A stretch of 64,000 nt of DNA from Alisma plantago-aquatica (lineage: Eukaryota; Streptophyta; Magnoliopsida; Alismatales; Alismataceae): positions 546,212,879 through 546,276,878 of the forward strand of contig OY856413.1 in NCBI GenBank assembly GCA_963693085.1, written 5' to 3'. The notes beneath the pieces were generated by a model, which was not told the origin of the DNA, did not search any database, and worked only from the letters and a program-made list of their open reading frames with translations. Both the position numbers and the translations under genes were made by a program. Below, one piece after another: positions 24,707 to 36,357 of the stretch (positions are counted from its first letter, which is position 1; the number at the start of each line of letters is the position of its first letter).

Positions 24707-24965
24707 GGCTCACCTCTCAATAACCAAGAGAGAGGGGTCTTGCCTAGATTCTTAACACCAATCAGGAAACACAAGGATCAACCCTAACAAAGGTCTACAG
24801 TCACCACCAAGCTCACCTCTCGGATCCATGGTGAGAGAAGGGTGTTACTCAAGCAACTAGAACACAAGCTCACCTCTCAACTTAACGAGAGAGGGGTATT
24901 GCCCATGATACTAGAGTTCAAGCTCACTTCTCTAGACCAAGGAGGGAGAGGGGTATTGCTCAACA
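24707..24965. repeat. tandem hairpin units (left A LTR)
   Basis: Four units of roughly 50-70 bp. Each starts GCTCACCTCTC or GCTCACTTCTC and, 10-15 bases later, has the complementary GAGAGAGGGGT or GAGAGAAGGGT, followed by TTGCC, TTACTC or TTGCTC. Each unit can fold into a stem. The right LTR has the same four at 33598-33860. Confidence 0.7.
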
Positions 24966-25926
24966 AGAAACCCTAGAACATAGTTCGTCCAATAAGAACA
25001 ACTTAAGCCAGAAACTCAACTAACAACACACATAGCTGATCATAAGCAACATACAAACAAAAACATAAAAGAGGTAGTATAGTTAGGGTTAGGAGTTATG
25101 TAACCTACCTTAAGCAAGCTCCAAGCTCCTAGCACCAAGCTCCAAGCACCACCAAGGAAGAAGAGCAAGGCACTCTAGGGTTCGGCCACCACTAGAGGAA
25201 GAGGGAGACTTTCAAGGCAAGTATCGGCCACCAAGCTTGCAAAGAAAGAGGGGGTGTCATGCACCAAGGGAGAGGGAGACTAAGGAACTAATGGGATCCT
25301 TAGCAAGAGAAAGGAAACACATATATAGGAGAGGATGGAGGAGAAACCAAGGAAAGACAAGGCAAGGTGTCACCCACCTAGGGACACTTGTCCATGTGCA
25401 AAGCCACCACCCTAACATGTCCTAAACACATGTCCAAGGCCATTGCCACATGCAAGCATCAAGCTCCAAGTGTCCACTAGTGGTGACACAAACGAGGTCA
25501 AAGAGGGTCAAAGGGTCCATGGGTGACACACCTCCACACCATGGTTGACACACTCCCTAGGCCGACACACAACAGGTCGACACACCTAGGTCGATACAAG
25601 CACACTCTTGCCCGACACAAGGTCCAAAGAGGCAAAGGCAACGCACCACAAGGCCCAACAAGGCTCAACCAAGCCCAAAGGAACTCAATCAACGAACCCA
25701 AACCTTCCTCTCAACACTAGAGGGAGCAAGGAGAGGAAGGAACACCTCACAAGGTTACAAACTTGCCCACAACCCTAGACTTGGGTTAATTGCAAGTAGC
25801 ACCTCCAGCTCTCAACAAAGCACCAACAAACCCTAATCACCACTAAAGGTGATTAGCAAGCAACTAAGCACCAGGGTCAAGCAAAGCAAACAAGATAAGC
25901 TCTAAATGGAGGTCAGGGTCCTTACA

Positions 25927-25950
25927 AGCTATAACCCTCTACAAAGGGAT
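25927..25950 (-). other. polypurine-tract region of element A
   Basis: Immediately inside the 3' LTR, the minus strand reads GTAGAGGGTTATAGCT before TGTAAGG. This purine-rich stretch is where plus-strand priming is expected. The exact limits are uncertain. Confidence 0.6.
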
Positions 25951-27345
25951 TCTCTCCTCAAAATCCGAAGAGAAAAGCGAGGGGTACTTCCTCCTCATCT
26001 CTTCCTCAAGCTCCCACGTAGCTTCCTCAATGCCATGATGATGCCGAAGAGTCTTCACAAGAACCAGGTCCTTCCTCTTCAGCTTCTTAACTCTTCTGTC
26101 AAGGATCGCCACAGGACCTTCCTCGTAGGTCGCATCTACATCAAGCTCAACCTCAACTGGTTGTATCACTGTCCCTGTATCCGGATGACTTTTCTTTAAC
26201 ATACTAACATGGAACAATGGGTGTAACCTGTGTAACTCTGGCGGCAGCTCCAACTCGTAAGCTACCTTGCCCATACGTGCTATGACTGGGTATGGCCCCA
26301 TATATCTGGGTTCTAGATTACCCTTCCGGCCAAACCTTAGCACACCTTTCCATGACGAGACTTTAAGATGCACTTTGTCTCCTACCTGGAACTCCAAAGG
26401 TCGTCGGTGATTATCTACGTAAGACTTCTGCCTGTCCTATGCCACTTTCAACTGTTGCTGTATCAATTTGATCTTTTTTGTTGTCTGTTGTACTAACTTA
26501 GGACCAAAAAGCTGATATTCACCAGACTCATACCAACACAACGGAGATCTGTACTTCCTTCCATATAAGGCCTCATAAGGGGCAATGTCAATGCTTCGCT
26601 GATAACTGTTGTTGTAAGAAAATTCTATCAAACTGAGATGTACGTCCCAACTGCCTAGGAACTGCAAAACACAAGCTTGAAGGAGATCCTCCAAAGTCTA
26701 AATAGTCCTCTCAGACTGTCCATCTGTCTGTGGGTGGAAGGCGGTACTGAACCTCAACTGCGTTCCCAACGCTTTGTGCAACTGTTCCCAGAAACGACTT
26801 GTGAACTGAGGACCTCTGTCGAAAACTATCGTTGTTGGCACACCGTGCAAACGTACTATCTCATCTACATATACCCAAGTGAGCTTCTCGGCTGTATACG
26901 TTGTCTTCACAGGTATGAAATGGGCAGACTTCATCAATCTATCCACTATTACCCAAATGGAATCATGATTCCTAGTTGTCCTGGGTAGACCAACTACAAA
27001 ATCCATGGTTATATGATCCCATTTCCACTGTGGTATCGACAGGGGTTGCAATGTACCTATCAGCTTCTGATGCTCAGCCTTGACTTGCTGACATACCGCA
27101 AACTTAGCCACAAACTCAGCTACATCTTTCTTCAAGTCGAGCCACCAATATAAGTCCTTCAGATTATGATACATCTTAGTGACTCCTGGATGCATAGCAT
27201 ACATCGACGTGTGTGCTTCTTCGAGTACTAGCTTCCTCAGATCATCAGCATCGGGAACCACCATCCTATTATGATAGCAAACTAGTCCATCCTCAAACTC
27301 ATGGAACCCATCACGCTTTTCACTGCCAAACTCTGATCTGATCAA
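25939..27345 (-). pseudogene. element A integrase with C-terminal chromodomain
   Basis: Integrase inserts the cDNA into the host genome. In order: the zinc domain (EAHTSMYAMHPG, then AKFAVCQQ, where the usual first Cys is Phe); the catalytic core with ITMDFVVGLP, IVFDRGPQFTSRFWEQ and DGQSERTI, so the D-D-E residues are all present; a stop at 26695; NNSYQRSIDIAPYEALYGRK; a second stop near 26434; and the GPY/F-type region (RYMGPYPVIARMGKVAYELELP). A chromodomain-like tail follows (EEGPVAILDRRVKKL, then EEATWELEEEMRRKYPSLF). Such tails guide chromoviruses to heterochromatin. They typify the Tekay/Del group. Reading continues in the same frame as the rest of gag-pol. The lost Cys should weaken zinc binding even without the stops. 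Confidence 0.92.
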
Positions 27346-27399
27346 TTATACTGTATTATCTATTTGTTGTGCATCTTTGATCTACTGTCTCAGCGTAGG

Positions 27400-28146
27400 C
27401 TAGATTTGCATATGTGCTAAAAGTCCAGCTAACAAGGAAACCTCCATCTGCACATTCATCTGACGCAAAGAGACAAACATATCCCATCTATGGCATACCA
27501 AAGAACTCAATTGTGCCTTCTTTGAAGGAAAAGAAGAAGACTTTTGGCTAAGCGCATCAGCTACCACATTCGCCTTACCAAGATGATACTTGATGGTGCA
27601 GTCATAATCATTGATTAGCTCCATCCATCGGCATTGTCACATGTTTAGCTCATTTTGTGAAAAGATGTACTTCAGATTCTTATGGTCTGTAAATATCTGG
27701 CATACCTCCCCGTAAAGATAGTGTCTCCAAATCTTTAATGCATGAAATATTGCTGCCAACTCCAAATCATGAGTCGGATAGTTGTCCTCGTGTTTCTTAA
27801 GTTGTCGCGAAGTGAAAGAAACCACATGATCTTCCTTCATCAGCACACAACCTAAACCTTTCTTGGAAGCATCACAGAAAACAACATAGCCCTTTCCAGG
27901 CTCTGGCAGCACTAGCACTGGTGCACTAGTCAGCTTTTCCTTCATACTTTGGAAAGCTTGCTGACAACGGTCATTCCAGACAAAAGGTACATCCTTTCTA
28001 GTCAACTTTGTCATCGGCAATGTAATTGCACTGAAGTCCTTGATAAACCTCCTGTAGTAACATGCTAATCCCAGGAAACTACGAACTTCTGTCGGCGTCT
28101 TCGGTTGCTCCCATTCTACAACAGACTCCACCTTCTTCGGGTCCAC
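27400..28146 (-). pseudogene. element A RNase H region
   Basis: The thumb/connection segment ([25 protein letters not shown]) leads into an RNase H with [23 protein letters not shown] and [10 protein letters not shown], which supply the acidic residues. It ends [13 protein letters not shown]. RNase H removes the RNA strand during cDNA synthesis. One stop near 27634 interrupts it after ELNM. The frame is shared with reverse transcriptase upstream and integrase downstream. A stop at about 28150 separates it from the reverse transcriptase. Confidence 0.92.
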
Positions 28147-28152
28147 CTTGAC

Positions 28153-28692
28153 TCATTTCGCAGATATCACATGACCCAAGAAAGTCACTTCTTCCAACCA
28201 GAACTCACACTTACTGAACTTGGCATACAACTGATGTTGACGAAGAAGAGTCAATGCTAGTCGAAGATGTCGCTCATGCTCTTGCTTGTCCCGACTATAG
28301 ATCAAGATGTCATCTATAAAGACTACAACAAATTGATCTAGAAATGGATGGAACACTATGTTCATCAAGTCCATGAAAGTAGTAGGTGCATTGGTTAGCC
28401 CGAACGGCATAACCACAAACTCGAAGTGACCATACCTCGTCCTAAAAGCTGACTTTGGTATGTCATCCACTTTAATCCTCAACTTATGATATCCGGACCG
28501 TAGATCGATCTTTGAAAACACGGTAGCACCACGCAACTGATCGAACAGATCGTCTATCCTCGGTAACAGGTACTTGTTCTTGATCGTGACCTTGTTCAAC
28601 TGCCGGTAATCTATACACAGCTGCATCGATCCATCCTTCTTCTTAATGAACAACACTGGAACTCCCCAAGGTGACGTACTCGGTCAGATGAA
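28153..28692 (-). pseudogene. element A reverse transcriptase core
   Basis: Ty3/gypsy polymerase domain: [45 protein letters not shown] and the catalytic FIDDILIYS, ending [16 protein letters not shown]. The catalytic aspartates are intact over 167 uninterrupted residues. A stop lies upstream (GFI-stop-PSTSPWG, where Arg CGA has probably become TGA) and another follows at about 28150. D was cut by the A insertion in exactly this domain, and the two sequences align closely. Confidence 0.93.
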
Positions 28693-28947
28693 ACCTTTCT
28701 CTAACAATTCTTGCAATTGCTTCTTAAGCTCTGCCATCTCTACTGGAGCCATCCTATACGGTGTCTGTGCAACTGGCTACGTTCTTAGAACCAGATTGAT
28801 CTCGAAATCAATCTCTCGGGGTGGAGGAACACCGGGGAACTCATCAGGAAACACATCTGCAAACTCTCGTACAACCATCACCTCCTCAAGGCTAGGACCT
28901 TTCACCTTGGTATCCACAACGTGATCTAAGAATGCCTCACATCCTTG

Positions 28948-29388
28948 TCATAACAACTGTTCTGCCACCATATTGGATATTAGACATGTCGGAAGAATAT
29001 TCCTATCTCCTTGGAAGATCCAGTGCTCTCCACCATCATCAAACATAGCCTGCTTGGAACCACAGTCCAAAACAACCTTATACTTCTCTAAGGTATCCAT
29101 CCCAAGAATCACATCAAAACCATGCATATCAAGTAGTATAAGATTCACTTGTATGTGGTGTCCCAAAAAAGATAAGACACAAGATGGACACTCTTCTCGA
29201 AGCATCGAGGAACCATCAAGAGGGGTCTCTAACAACAGGCTATCTTTCTTACAACTAATAGGTAAACGACAGTTTTCAAGCATACTATAGGCGATAAAAG
29301 AGTGTGTAGCACCCGGGTCAACCAGAATAGATATAAAGCAAGAAGAAGACATATCAGAATGAAATAACTCCATCTCACATGCCACCAC
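28948..29388 (-). pseudogene. element A aspartic protease
   Basis: Retropepsin-like protease that would cleave the gag-pol polyprotein. The active-site motif is LVDPGATHSFIA, the form usual in this chromovirus lineage, followed by LLLETPLDGSS and the DVILGMDTLEKYKVVLDCG flap/C-terminal motif. The 146-residue open stretch covers the domain. The next in-frame segment (28693-28947) is a linker to reverse transcriptase with VVREF and VPPPREIDFEINL, again with stops. Confidence 0.9.
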
Positions 29389-29535
29389 TCATGGGTTGAT
29401 TATCGCCTTCGGCTGGCTCATGGCATAGAATCGAGCTGTTGCTTTCTGTCCACGTCCACGTCCTCTGCTTCCTTGAGCAGACGATCCCGCTTGTGGCGCT
29501 TGACCGCGTCCTCTCCCTCTGTTACTACTGGGCTA

Positions 29536-30633
29536 CTATCTATCTGACCCTTGTTGATTCTGCCTCAGTTGTTGCGTCACTTCAACATATCTACTCGGGC
29601 AATTTGACTTGAAATGCCCTATCCGATCGCAGATATAGCATGCCTTAACTTCAAACTGTGGCCTAGATGGCCCTGTTACTGCCACTGAAGTTGTACTATG
29701 TGCTTTTGACGGTGAAGAAACATAACCTCCTCCCTTACTTGGAGACCACTGCGATGGTGTAATGGAACCTCTCATCACGGAAGGTGCTGAAAACCTTGGC
29801 TTCTTGAAGCCACCAAACCTCTGTCCCTGGAACTGAGCAGGCCTCTTCTTAGACATGGATTCTCTTTTCTCCCTAACCGACCGTTCAATCCTCTGGACAG
29901 ATTCCACAAACATAGCGAACCTCTCTCAGTTCTCCAATGTAGAAACAGGTGTTGTCAGCTCAGCACTCAGGCCCTTCTCAAAACGTATGATCCGCTCGTC
30001 ATCTGTTGTTGCCATGTGAGGGCAAAACCTCAACAGGTCCATGAACTTGGCTTCATACTCAGTGATGTTCATCGTTCCTTGTCACAGGCTCTCAAACTGA
30101 CTGATCTTCTCATCCAGATATGTCTTTGGAAAGTATCTACTGGCAAACTCGCGCCGGAAAACCTCCCAACCGATCACCTCACCAGGTCGCTTCTCCTCCT
30201 CGATGGTCCACCAGTGACCAGCACTACCCTTCAGAAGGTAGATGGTGTGCTTGACTTTGTCTGCTTCGGGGATGCCGAGGATCTGGAAAGCCTTCTCAAG
30301 ACTTGTCAGCCACAGATCTGCATCCGTTGGATCTGCCGTTCTAGCATAATCTGAAGTTTCGACTTGGCGAAGCTACTCAAAGGTCTTCCCAATACCCGAT
30401 GTTTCACCATGGGGAGCATGTGCTCTTGGCAAAGGCAATGGCAACCTCTCTACCATGAGATTCATCGTATCCATCATCTCCCCCATAAGTTGTTGATAGA
30501 CAGGGTGTTCAAGAATGGCTGGGTTAGGTTGGGGGACCTCAGGCACCCGATCTTCATGTGCCCGACCAAAAGCTCCATCAACTGATGCAGCATTGCTGTT
30601 CTCAACAGCGTGTTCTTCATGGTTTCTAGACAT
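29536..30633 (-). pseudogene. element A gag polyprotein
   Basis: Gag builds the virus-like particle. The ATG at 30633 (MSRNHEEHAVE) is chosen because D and C have the same MxxxHEE start. The core reads YLLKGSAGHWW, FRREFASRYFPKTYLDEKISQFE and ITEYEAKFMDLLRF, interrupted by stops near 30370, 30085 and 29925. A basic, Ser-rich linker (KKRPAQFQGQRFGGFKKPRF) leads to a CCHC knuckle CYICDRIGHFKSNC near 29620. All segments share one frame with pol, so gag-pol was a single polyprotein of about 1,560 codons from 30633 to 25939. About a dozen stops and no frameshift were seen. Confidence 0.9.
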
Positions 30634-30741
30634 CTTGGCTTTTCTTCTGCTGAGGGCAGAAGATGATTGTAAGAAAATATGAAGACTCACAAGAACAGAT
30701 ACAACCTAGTCCTCAATCCCTGTAGACTCAGTGAACCTAGA

Positions 30742-30753
30742 GCTCTGATACCA
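30742..30753 (-). other. primer-binding site of A
   Basis: The minus strand reads TGGTATCAGAGC, a perfect match to the plant initiator methionine-tRNA site, 4 bases inside the 5' LTR end. Confidence 0.92.
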
Positions 30754-30757
30754 AACG

Positions 30758-33700
30758 TGTGGCAACACATCCCACTATCGCACAGACAATGAGGTGTTAC
30801 ATGAAAACGTACGGAAACCACCATAAACCACAAATTACCAAAAATATGGGTTAATTAAAACCAATTTCGGAAAGTAGGTAAACTAAGAAACTATTACATT
30901 CAGCTCCTTCTCCTGCAAGAAACAGGTTGGTTATATAAACATTTACAAGATCTTGACATGTGTCCACAGCTTAGGAGATCAGCTGTCAAACTATCACATG
31001 AGTTCATCACATGTTATACTTACACAACGGCCCATATCCGGCCAGCAACAGGACATACAAAACTTCAACAGCTATACATCGTGAAACAACATCAAAACAC
31101 CTCCAAGGACCTGAGAGTACAGGGATGACTCTAAGACTCTACTACAAAACAACCAAAATAGCAACATATCCATCTCTTGCCTCCTACAGCTCTTCTTGCT
31201 GCTCGGCCGCAACTCTATGACCACCACCACGTCTAGCTTGCACACCTAAAAAGGTTATAAACCAGCGGGGTGAGACACACAGTCCCAGCAAGAAACATAA
31301 CTCCCCGTCGAAACTATAAAACCAAAGAAAGATTAAAGCAACAACAACAGACAACTGATAAAGCATAGAACAAGAGCATATTATAAAGTAAAGTTATTCA
31401 CCATCAAGCTTACCAAGCCGCACGGAAGGCAGATAACCAAGTATTTCTTTATGGAACATGATTAACAATATAAGATTTATAAGATCTTATCACAGAACAT
31501 AAGAAATGTATAAGTAATTGCAAGTATAACAAGATTAACTACACAAGCAAGGCCTCAACCAATGTTCTGTGTTTTGCCTTATGCAGTAAATATTATTCGG
31601 CTGGATTACATATTATTATGCCCTGAGGAAGTGAGCCGTACCACTCAGATCCAACCGACGGTTGTGAAACCCAGAGCCGGTGCCATACAAGGTCAATGGA
31701 AGAGCCGGACTCCATGACCTCCCACCTCGTGGTCAGTGCACGAGTACAACACAAGAAGGATTGCAGTCTCATGCTTAAGTGGCCTCAGCCACAAGGTCAG
31801 CTCCATAGGCTACCCTCTTCCTAGCCTGCCTCGGTACAGGTCTCGGCGTTAGTAATACTGAGCCACGGGCCTGTTCACCATGCTCTGAGCCATGAACGCA
31901 TTCATGCTCCCATATCACACTAAGCCATGGGCCTGTTCACCATGCTTTGTATATATAAATCCCGAGTCTGCAACCACAGTTGCACTCGCGTCCTCTGTAT
32001 TTTAGGCTAGGAGAAACCTCGCATATTCAACAATATGCGCTTCGGGTTAACCCGTAGGAGAATCTGTTTCATCATCACCAGCTCCTGACGATGATGGATC
32101 TATGGCCAGGGCAAACTACATGATATGTTCCATTGTGATTAGTTAGTACATTTTAAGTGGATTGTTGAGGCAACCAAGTTGTAACACATGCATAACCTAA
32201 AACTACATTAATATTGCCACCATCATGCTATTCTGAGATCTCAATCCCTCATCACAAGAAACCACTGCCTCAACAGGCATTCTCATCACTTGGGATATCA
32301 ATCCCAGGTCATCATCAGAGGATAACACCTCAACTGGGCACTTTAGCCAAACTCAGGTCCTCCAACCAAAGCACATCATGCATGTTATCTCATCATCAAG
32401 AGTAACCATCAAAGTAGTGTTACTCAAACATATATATACCTCATATCCCTTTACCTAGCTATGTATCTGTATGAAACAGCTGCATGGTTAGTATGCACAA
32501 TCGTCTTGGATTGATAGAAGAATCATATTATTCAATATAGGGTGACATTGATGATCATATGCTTTATCATACGTGCCTCAACCTGTGATCATAGACATAG
32601 GTCATATCATCATGCAAGGCATCTTATATGTTGATCATTTACTCAACACTCTATCTATAATTCAAGATAATCATAACCATATTAATTACCTTACTACCAT
32701 TAAGCATATAAAGGGTCACCATCATAAACAAAACGTGATAACAAGAAATAAGAGCTTAGCATATCGGTTTCCTAGAAGTGCCCACTACCCTCACCAAAAG
32801 GTGTGACGGGTAGGGTACTCTCACCAAAGGTAGTATCAGGCAGGGGACTCTCCCATATCGCCCAACACTCCCACCACATAACGGTCAAGCATAACAACAA
32901 GGGTGTCGGGCTACCTTAGGGTGTATCGTGCAACGCTGTGTCGTGCACCTCCAAGTGTAACGTGCAGCGAGGTCTATCGTGCAACTGAGCCCAAGGGGCG
33001 TGTCGTGTAATAAGAGAAACATGCAACACCATGACACCCAACACAAGGCTAACCACTGAACATCATAACATCCAGGATATAACGGGCTCTAAGCTACCAT
33101 CTCAGGATAGGTGTATCGGGTAGCACCACTCATCAAGAAGCAACGCCCAAAGGTGCAACCCAAACAGGCAGCAAGGAATCTATCGTTCAACCAGCCTATT
33201 CATGACCTATCGGCCGACACAAGGCAAGGATAGGGGTGTGACGCCTGTCACCAGGTCAGCCCACAACGCCCCCTATCGTTCAAGGTGTAACAGCACTAAG
33301 CAACCACCTGAGCTGGGCGTGCCAGGCAGGATACTCAACCGGGTGTAACGCCTACCACCAAACAAGGCTAAGCATATCGGGCAGGGTAGTCAGCATAGTG
33401 TGATGCCCGACACACCAAAGGTCAAGGACCAGGGTGTATCGCCCAACACAGCCACCACATCATGACGTCCAAGGCTCTAGGTCAAGAGGGGTATCGGGCA
33501 ATGCCAACCCCAAGCCATATCGGCCAAGATGCAACTCCATAAGGTCGTCACCAACCTCAAGCACAAGGGCACCAAAACCCTAATGGATCGAGAAGAAGGC
33601 TCACCTCTCAACAACAAAGAGAGAGGGGTCTTGCCTATCTTGTTAACACCAATCGGGCAACACAAGGATCAACCCTAACAAAGGTCTACAGCCACCACCA

Positions 33701-34802
33701 AGCTCACCTCTCGGATCCATGGTGAGAGAAGGGTGTTACTCAAGCAATTAAAACACAAGCTCACCTCTCAACTTAACGAGAGAGGGGTATTGCCCATGAT
33801 ACTAGAGTTCAAGCTCACTTCTCTAGACCAAGGAGGGAGAGGGTTATTGCTCAACAAGAAACCCTAGAACATAGTTCGGCCAACAAGAACAACTTAAGCC
33901 AGAAACTCAACTAACAACACACATAGCCGATCATAAGCAACATACAAACAAAAACATAAAAGAGGTAGTATAGTTAGGGTTAGGAGTTATGTAACCCGCC
34001 TTAAGCAAGCTCCAAGCTCCTAGCACCAAGCTCCAAGCACCACCAAGGAAGAAGAGCAAGGCACTCTAGGGTTTGGCCACCACTAGAGGAAGAGGGAGAC
34101 TTCTAAGGCAAGGATCGGCCACCAAGCTTGCAAAGAAAGAGGGGGTGTTGTGCACCAAGGGAGAGGGAGACTAAGGAACTAAAGGGATCCTTAGCAAGAG
34201 AAAGGAAACACATATATAGGAGAGGATGGAGGAGAAACCAAGGAAAGACAAGGCAAGGTGTCGCCCACCTAGGGACACTTGTTCGTGTGCAAAGCCACCA
34301 CCCTAACATGTCCTAAACACATGTCCAAGGCCATTGCCACATGCAAGCATCAAGCTCCAAGTGTCCACTAGTGGTGACACAAATGAGGTCAAAGAGGGTC
34401 AAAGGGTCCATGGGCGACACACCTCCACACCATGGCCGACACACTCCCTAGGCCGACACACCTATGTCGATACAAACACACTCTTGCCCGACACAAGGTC
34501 CAAAGAGGAAAAGGCAACGCACGACAAGGCCCAACAAGGCTCAACCAAGCCCAAAGGAACTCAAGAAACGTGCCCAAACCTTCCTCTCAACACTAGAGGG
34601 AGCAAGGAGAGGGAGGAACACCTCACAAGGTGACAAACTTGCCCACAACCCTAGACTTGGGTTAATTGCAAGTAGCACCTCCAGCTCTCAACAAAGCACC
34701 AACAAACCCTAATCACCACTAAAGGTGATTAGCAAGCAACTAAGCACCAGGGTCAAGCAAAGCAAACAGAATAAGCCCTAAACGGAGGTCAGGGTCCTTA
34801 CA
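30758..34802 (-). repeat. 5' LTR of element A (right copy, 4.0 kb)
   Basis: Same ends as the left copy (TGTGGCAACAC to GGTCCTTACA). In element orientation it precedes the primer site and gag, so it would carry the active promoter. It lacks the 295-bp segment of the left copy. The motif array lies at about 32795-33500 and the hairpin units at 33598-33860. Confidence 0.93.
34211..34220 (-). promoter_or_regulatory. candidate TATA box in the A 5' LTR
   Basis: On the minus strand the sequence reads CCTATATATG, about 590 bases from the LTR start in element orientation. The same word is kept in the 3' LTR at 25320-25329. It is a plausible core promoter but other TATA-like words exist, so the assignment is tentative. 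Confidence 0.3.
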
Positions 34803-34807
34803 ATAGA

Positions 34808-36357
34808 CAGCTAAACAAAGTAACCATAAAGAACAAATATCCTCTGCCAAGGATAGATGACTTGTTTGACCAGTTGTGTGGCACAACTATATTCTCTAAA
34901 ATAGATCTGAGGTTAGGATACCATCAGTTATGCATCAAGGAGAGTGACATACCTAAATCAGCTTTCAGGACAAGGTATGGTCACTATGAGTTCATAGTTA
35001 TGTCGTTTGGACTAACTAATGCACCAGCTACATTCATGGAACTCATGAACAAAATCTTCTGGCCATTCCTTGATCAATTCATAGTAGTCTTTATAGATGA
35101 CATTTTGATTTACAGTAAAGATGCTCGACAACATGAGCAGCACCTTCGTCAGGCTCTGACTTTACTGAGAGAGCATAAGCTATATGCCAAATTCAGTAAG
35201 TGTGAGTTCTAGTTATCAGAAGTGTCTTTCCTAAGACACCTAATATCTGTCTCAGGTATCTGTGTTGATCCTAAAAAGGTAGAATCTATCTTGGAGTGGG
35301 AACATCCAAAGACACTAACGGAGATACGTAGTTTTCTAGGATTGGCAAGCTACTATAGGAGGTTCATTAAAAACTTTAGTTCTGTAGCATTACCCCTAAC
35401 CAAGTTGACCAGGAAGGAGGTTCCTTTTGTCTGGGATGACAAGTGTCAACATTCTTTCCAAACATTGAAAGAAAGGTTGACCAGTGCACTTGTGTTAGTA
35501 TTACCTGAACAGGGAAAGGGGTATATTGTTTTCTGTGATACTTCTAAGAACGGTCTAGGATGTGTGTTGATGTAGGATAAACAAGTGATTTCTTTTGCTT
35601 CTCGACATCTTAAGAAACATGAGGAAAATTATCTGAAACATGATCTAGAACTAGTTGTAGTGGTTCATGCGTTGAAGATCTAGAGACATTATCTCTATGG
35701 AGAGACATTCCAGATTTTCACAGACCATAAGAACCTAAAATACATCTTTTCACAATATGAGTTGAATATGAGACAACGCCACTGGATGGAGTTAATCAAG
35801 GACTATGATTGTACAATTGATTATCATCCAAGAAAGGCTAATGTAGTGGCTGATGCACTAAGTAGAAAATCATCATCTCCAAACATAGATAAGGCACAGT
35901 TGAACTCTTTAGTGTGCTTTAAACGAAACATGCTTGTCTCTTTGAGGCAAAACAATGTACAACTTAAAGTAACCTTGTTAGATGGACTGTTAGCTGAGAT
36001 GCACATAAAACCTACTCTGAAACAACAGATCAAAGAGGCACAATAAGCTGATACTGTGATTCAGTAGATTAGATCAGAGTATGGTAGTGAGAAACGGGAT
36101 GGGTTTCATGAGTCAGATGATGAGGTAGTCTGTTACCATGATAGGATGGTAGTACCTAATGCCAATGACTTAAGAAAGTTTGTCTTAGAGGAAGATCATT
36201 CATCTATGTATGCAATGCTTCCAGGGAGCACCAAAATGTATCATAACTTGAAAGATATCTATTGGTGGCCTGGTTTGAAGAAAGATGTAGCTGAGTTTGT
36301 TACGCGGTGTCTAGTATGTCAGTAGGTTAAAGCTGAACATCAAAAGCCCACAGGAAC
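34808..36357 (+). pseudogene. element D reverse transcriptase, RNase H and integrase start
   Basis: The D frame resumes after element A and its ATAGA duplication with [20 protein letters not shown]. Reverse transcriptase keeps [18 protein letters not shown] and the catalytic FIDDILIYS. Thumb and RNase H follow: [13 protein letters not shown], then [19 protein letters not shown] and [10 protein letters not shown], ending [10 protein letters not shown]. The integrase zinc domain begins near 36070 and keeps the CLVC cysteines. The first His of the zinc domain is present (EDHSS) but the second is changed (MLPG for MHPG). Six stops (35210, 35573, 35681, 36044, 36065 and 36323) and no frameshift are seen. 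Coding stops at about 36357, where B begins, before the integrase catalytic core. Confidence 0.9.

Larger units (their letters stand above)
21607..25926 (-). repeat. 3' LTR of element A (left copy, 4.3 kb)
   Basis: Runs from TGTGGCAACACATCCC to GTCAGGGTCCTTACA. It is collinear with the right copy except for about 295 bp (23316-23610) that replaces about 32 bp of the right copy. It holds the GTGTATCGGGCA motif array, tandem hairpin units and both conserved LTR blocks. Confidence 0.93.
21607..34802 (-). mobile_element. LTR retrotransposon A, complete Tekay-like chromovirus
   Basis: A full 13,196-bp element on the minus strand, inserted in the D reverse transcriptase. It is flanked by perfect ATAGA duplications (21602-21606 and 34803-34807) and has TG/CA ends. 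In element orientation: 5' LTR 30758-34802, primer site 30742-30753, one gag-pol frame 30633-25939, polypurine tract near 25927-25950, 3' LTR 21607-25926. The LTRs differ by point changes, mostly transitions, and by one large replacement at 23316-23610. In the first 140 aligned LTR bases I count about nine differences, all transitions, so the insertion is not recent. Confidence 0.95.
14906..36357 (+). mobile_element. LTR retrotransposon D, Tekay-like, 5' part (split by element A)
   Basis: Plus-strand Ty3/gypsy element visible as 14906-21606 plus 34808-36357. It has a 5' LTR, a primer-binding site, gag, protease, reverse transcriptase, RNase H and the start of integrase. It inserted into the LINE; the left flank is CACTG (14901-14905), and the matching right flank lies outside the window. 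Element A (21607-34802) interrupts its reverse transcriptase and element B interrupts its integrase near 36357. The rest of integrase and the 3' LTR should lie beyond B. Residue-level similarity to A throughout pol, with the same order and single frame, places both in one chromovirus lineage. Confidence 0.9.

Noticed and set aside
24707..24965. Hairpin units as microRNA precursors
   Set aside because: Four near-identical short stems in tandem within an LTR, with stems too short for a typical plant precursor; small-RNA data would be needed.
25906..26199. Plus-strand frames opposite element A pol (also 26677-26988, 28646-28924, 28973-29290 and 30016-30354)
   Set aside because: They are antisense shadows of the gag-pol frame on the minus strand, which has clear domain motifs.
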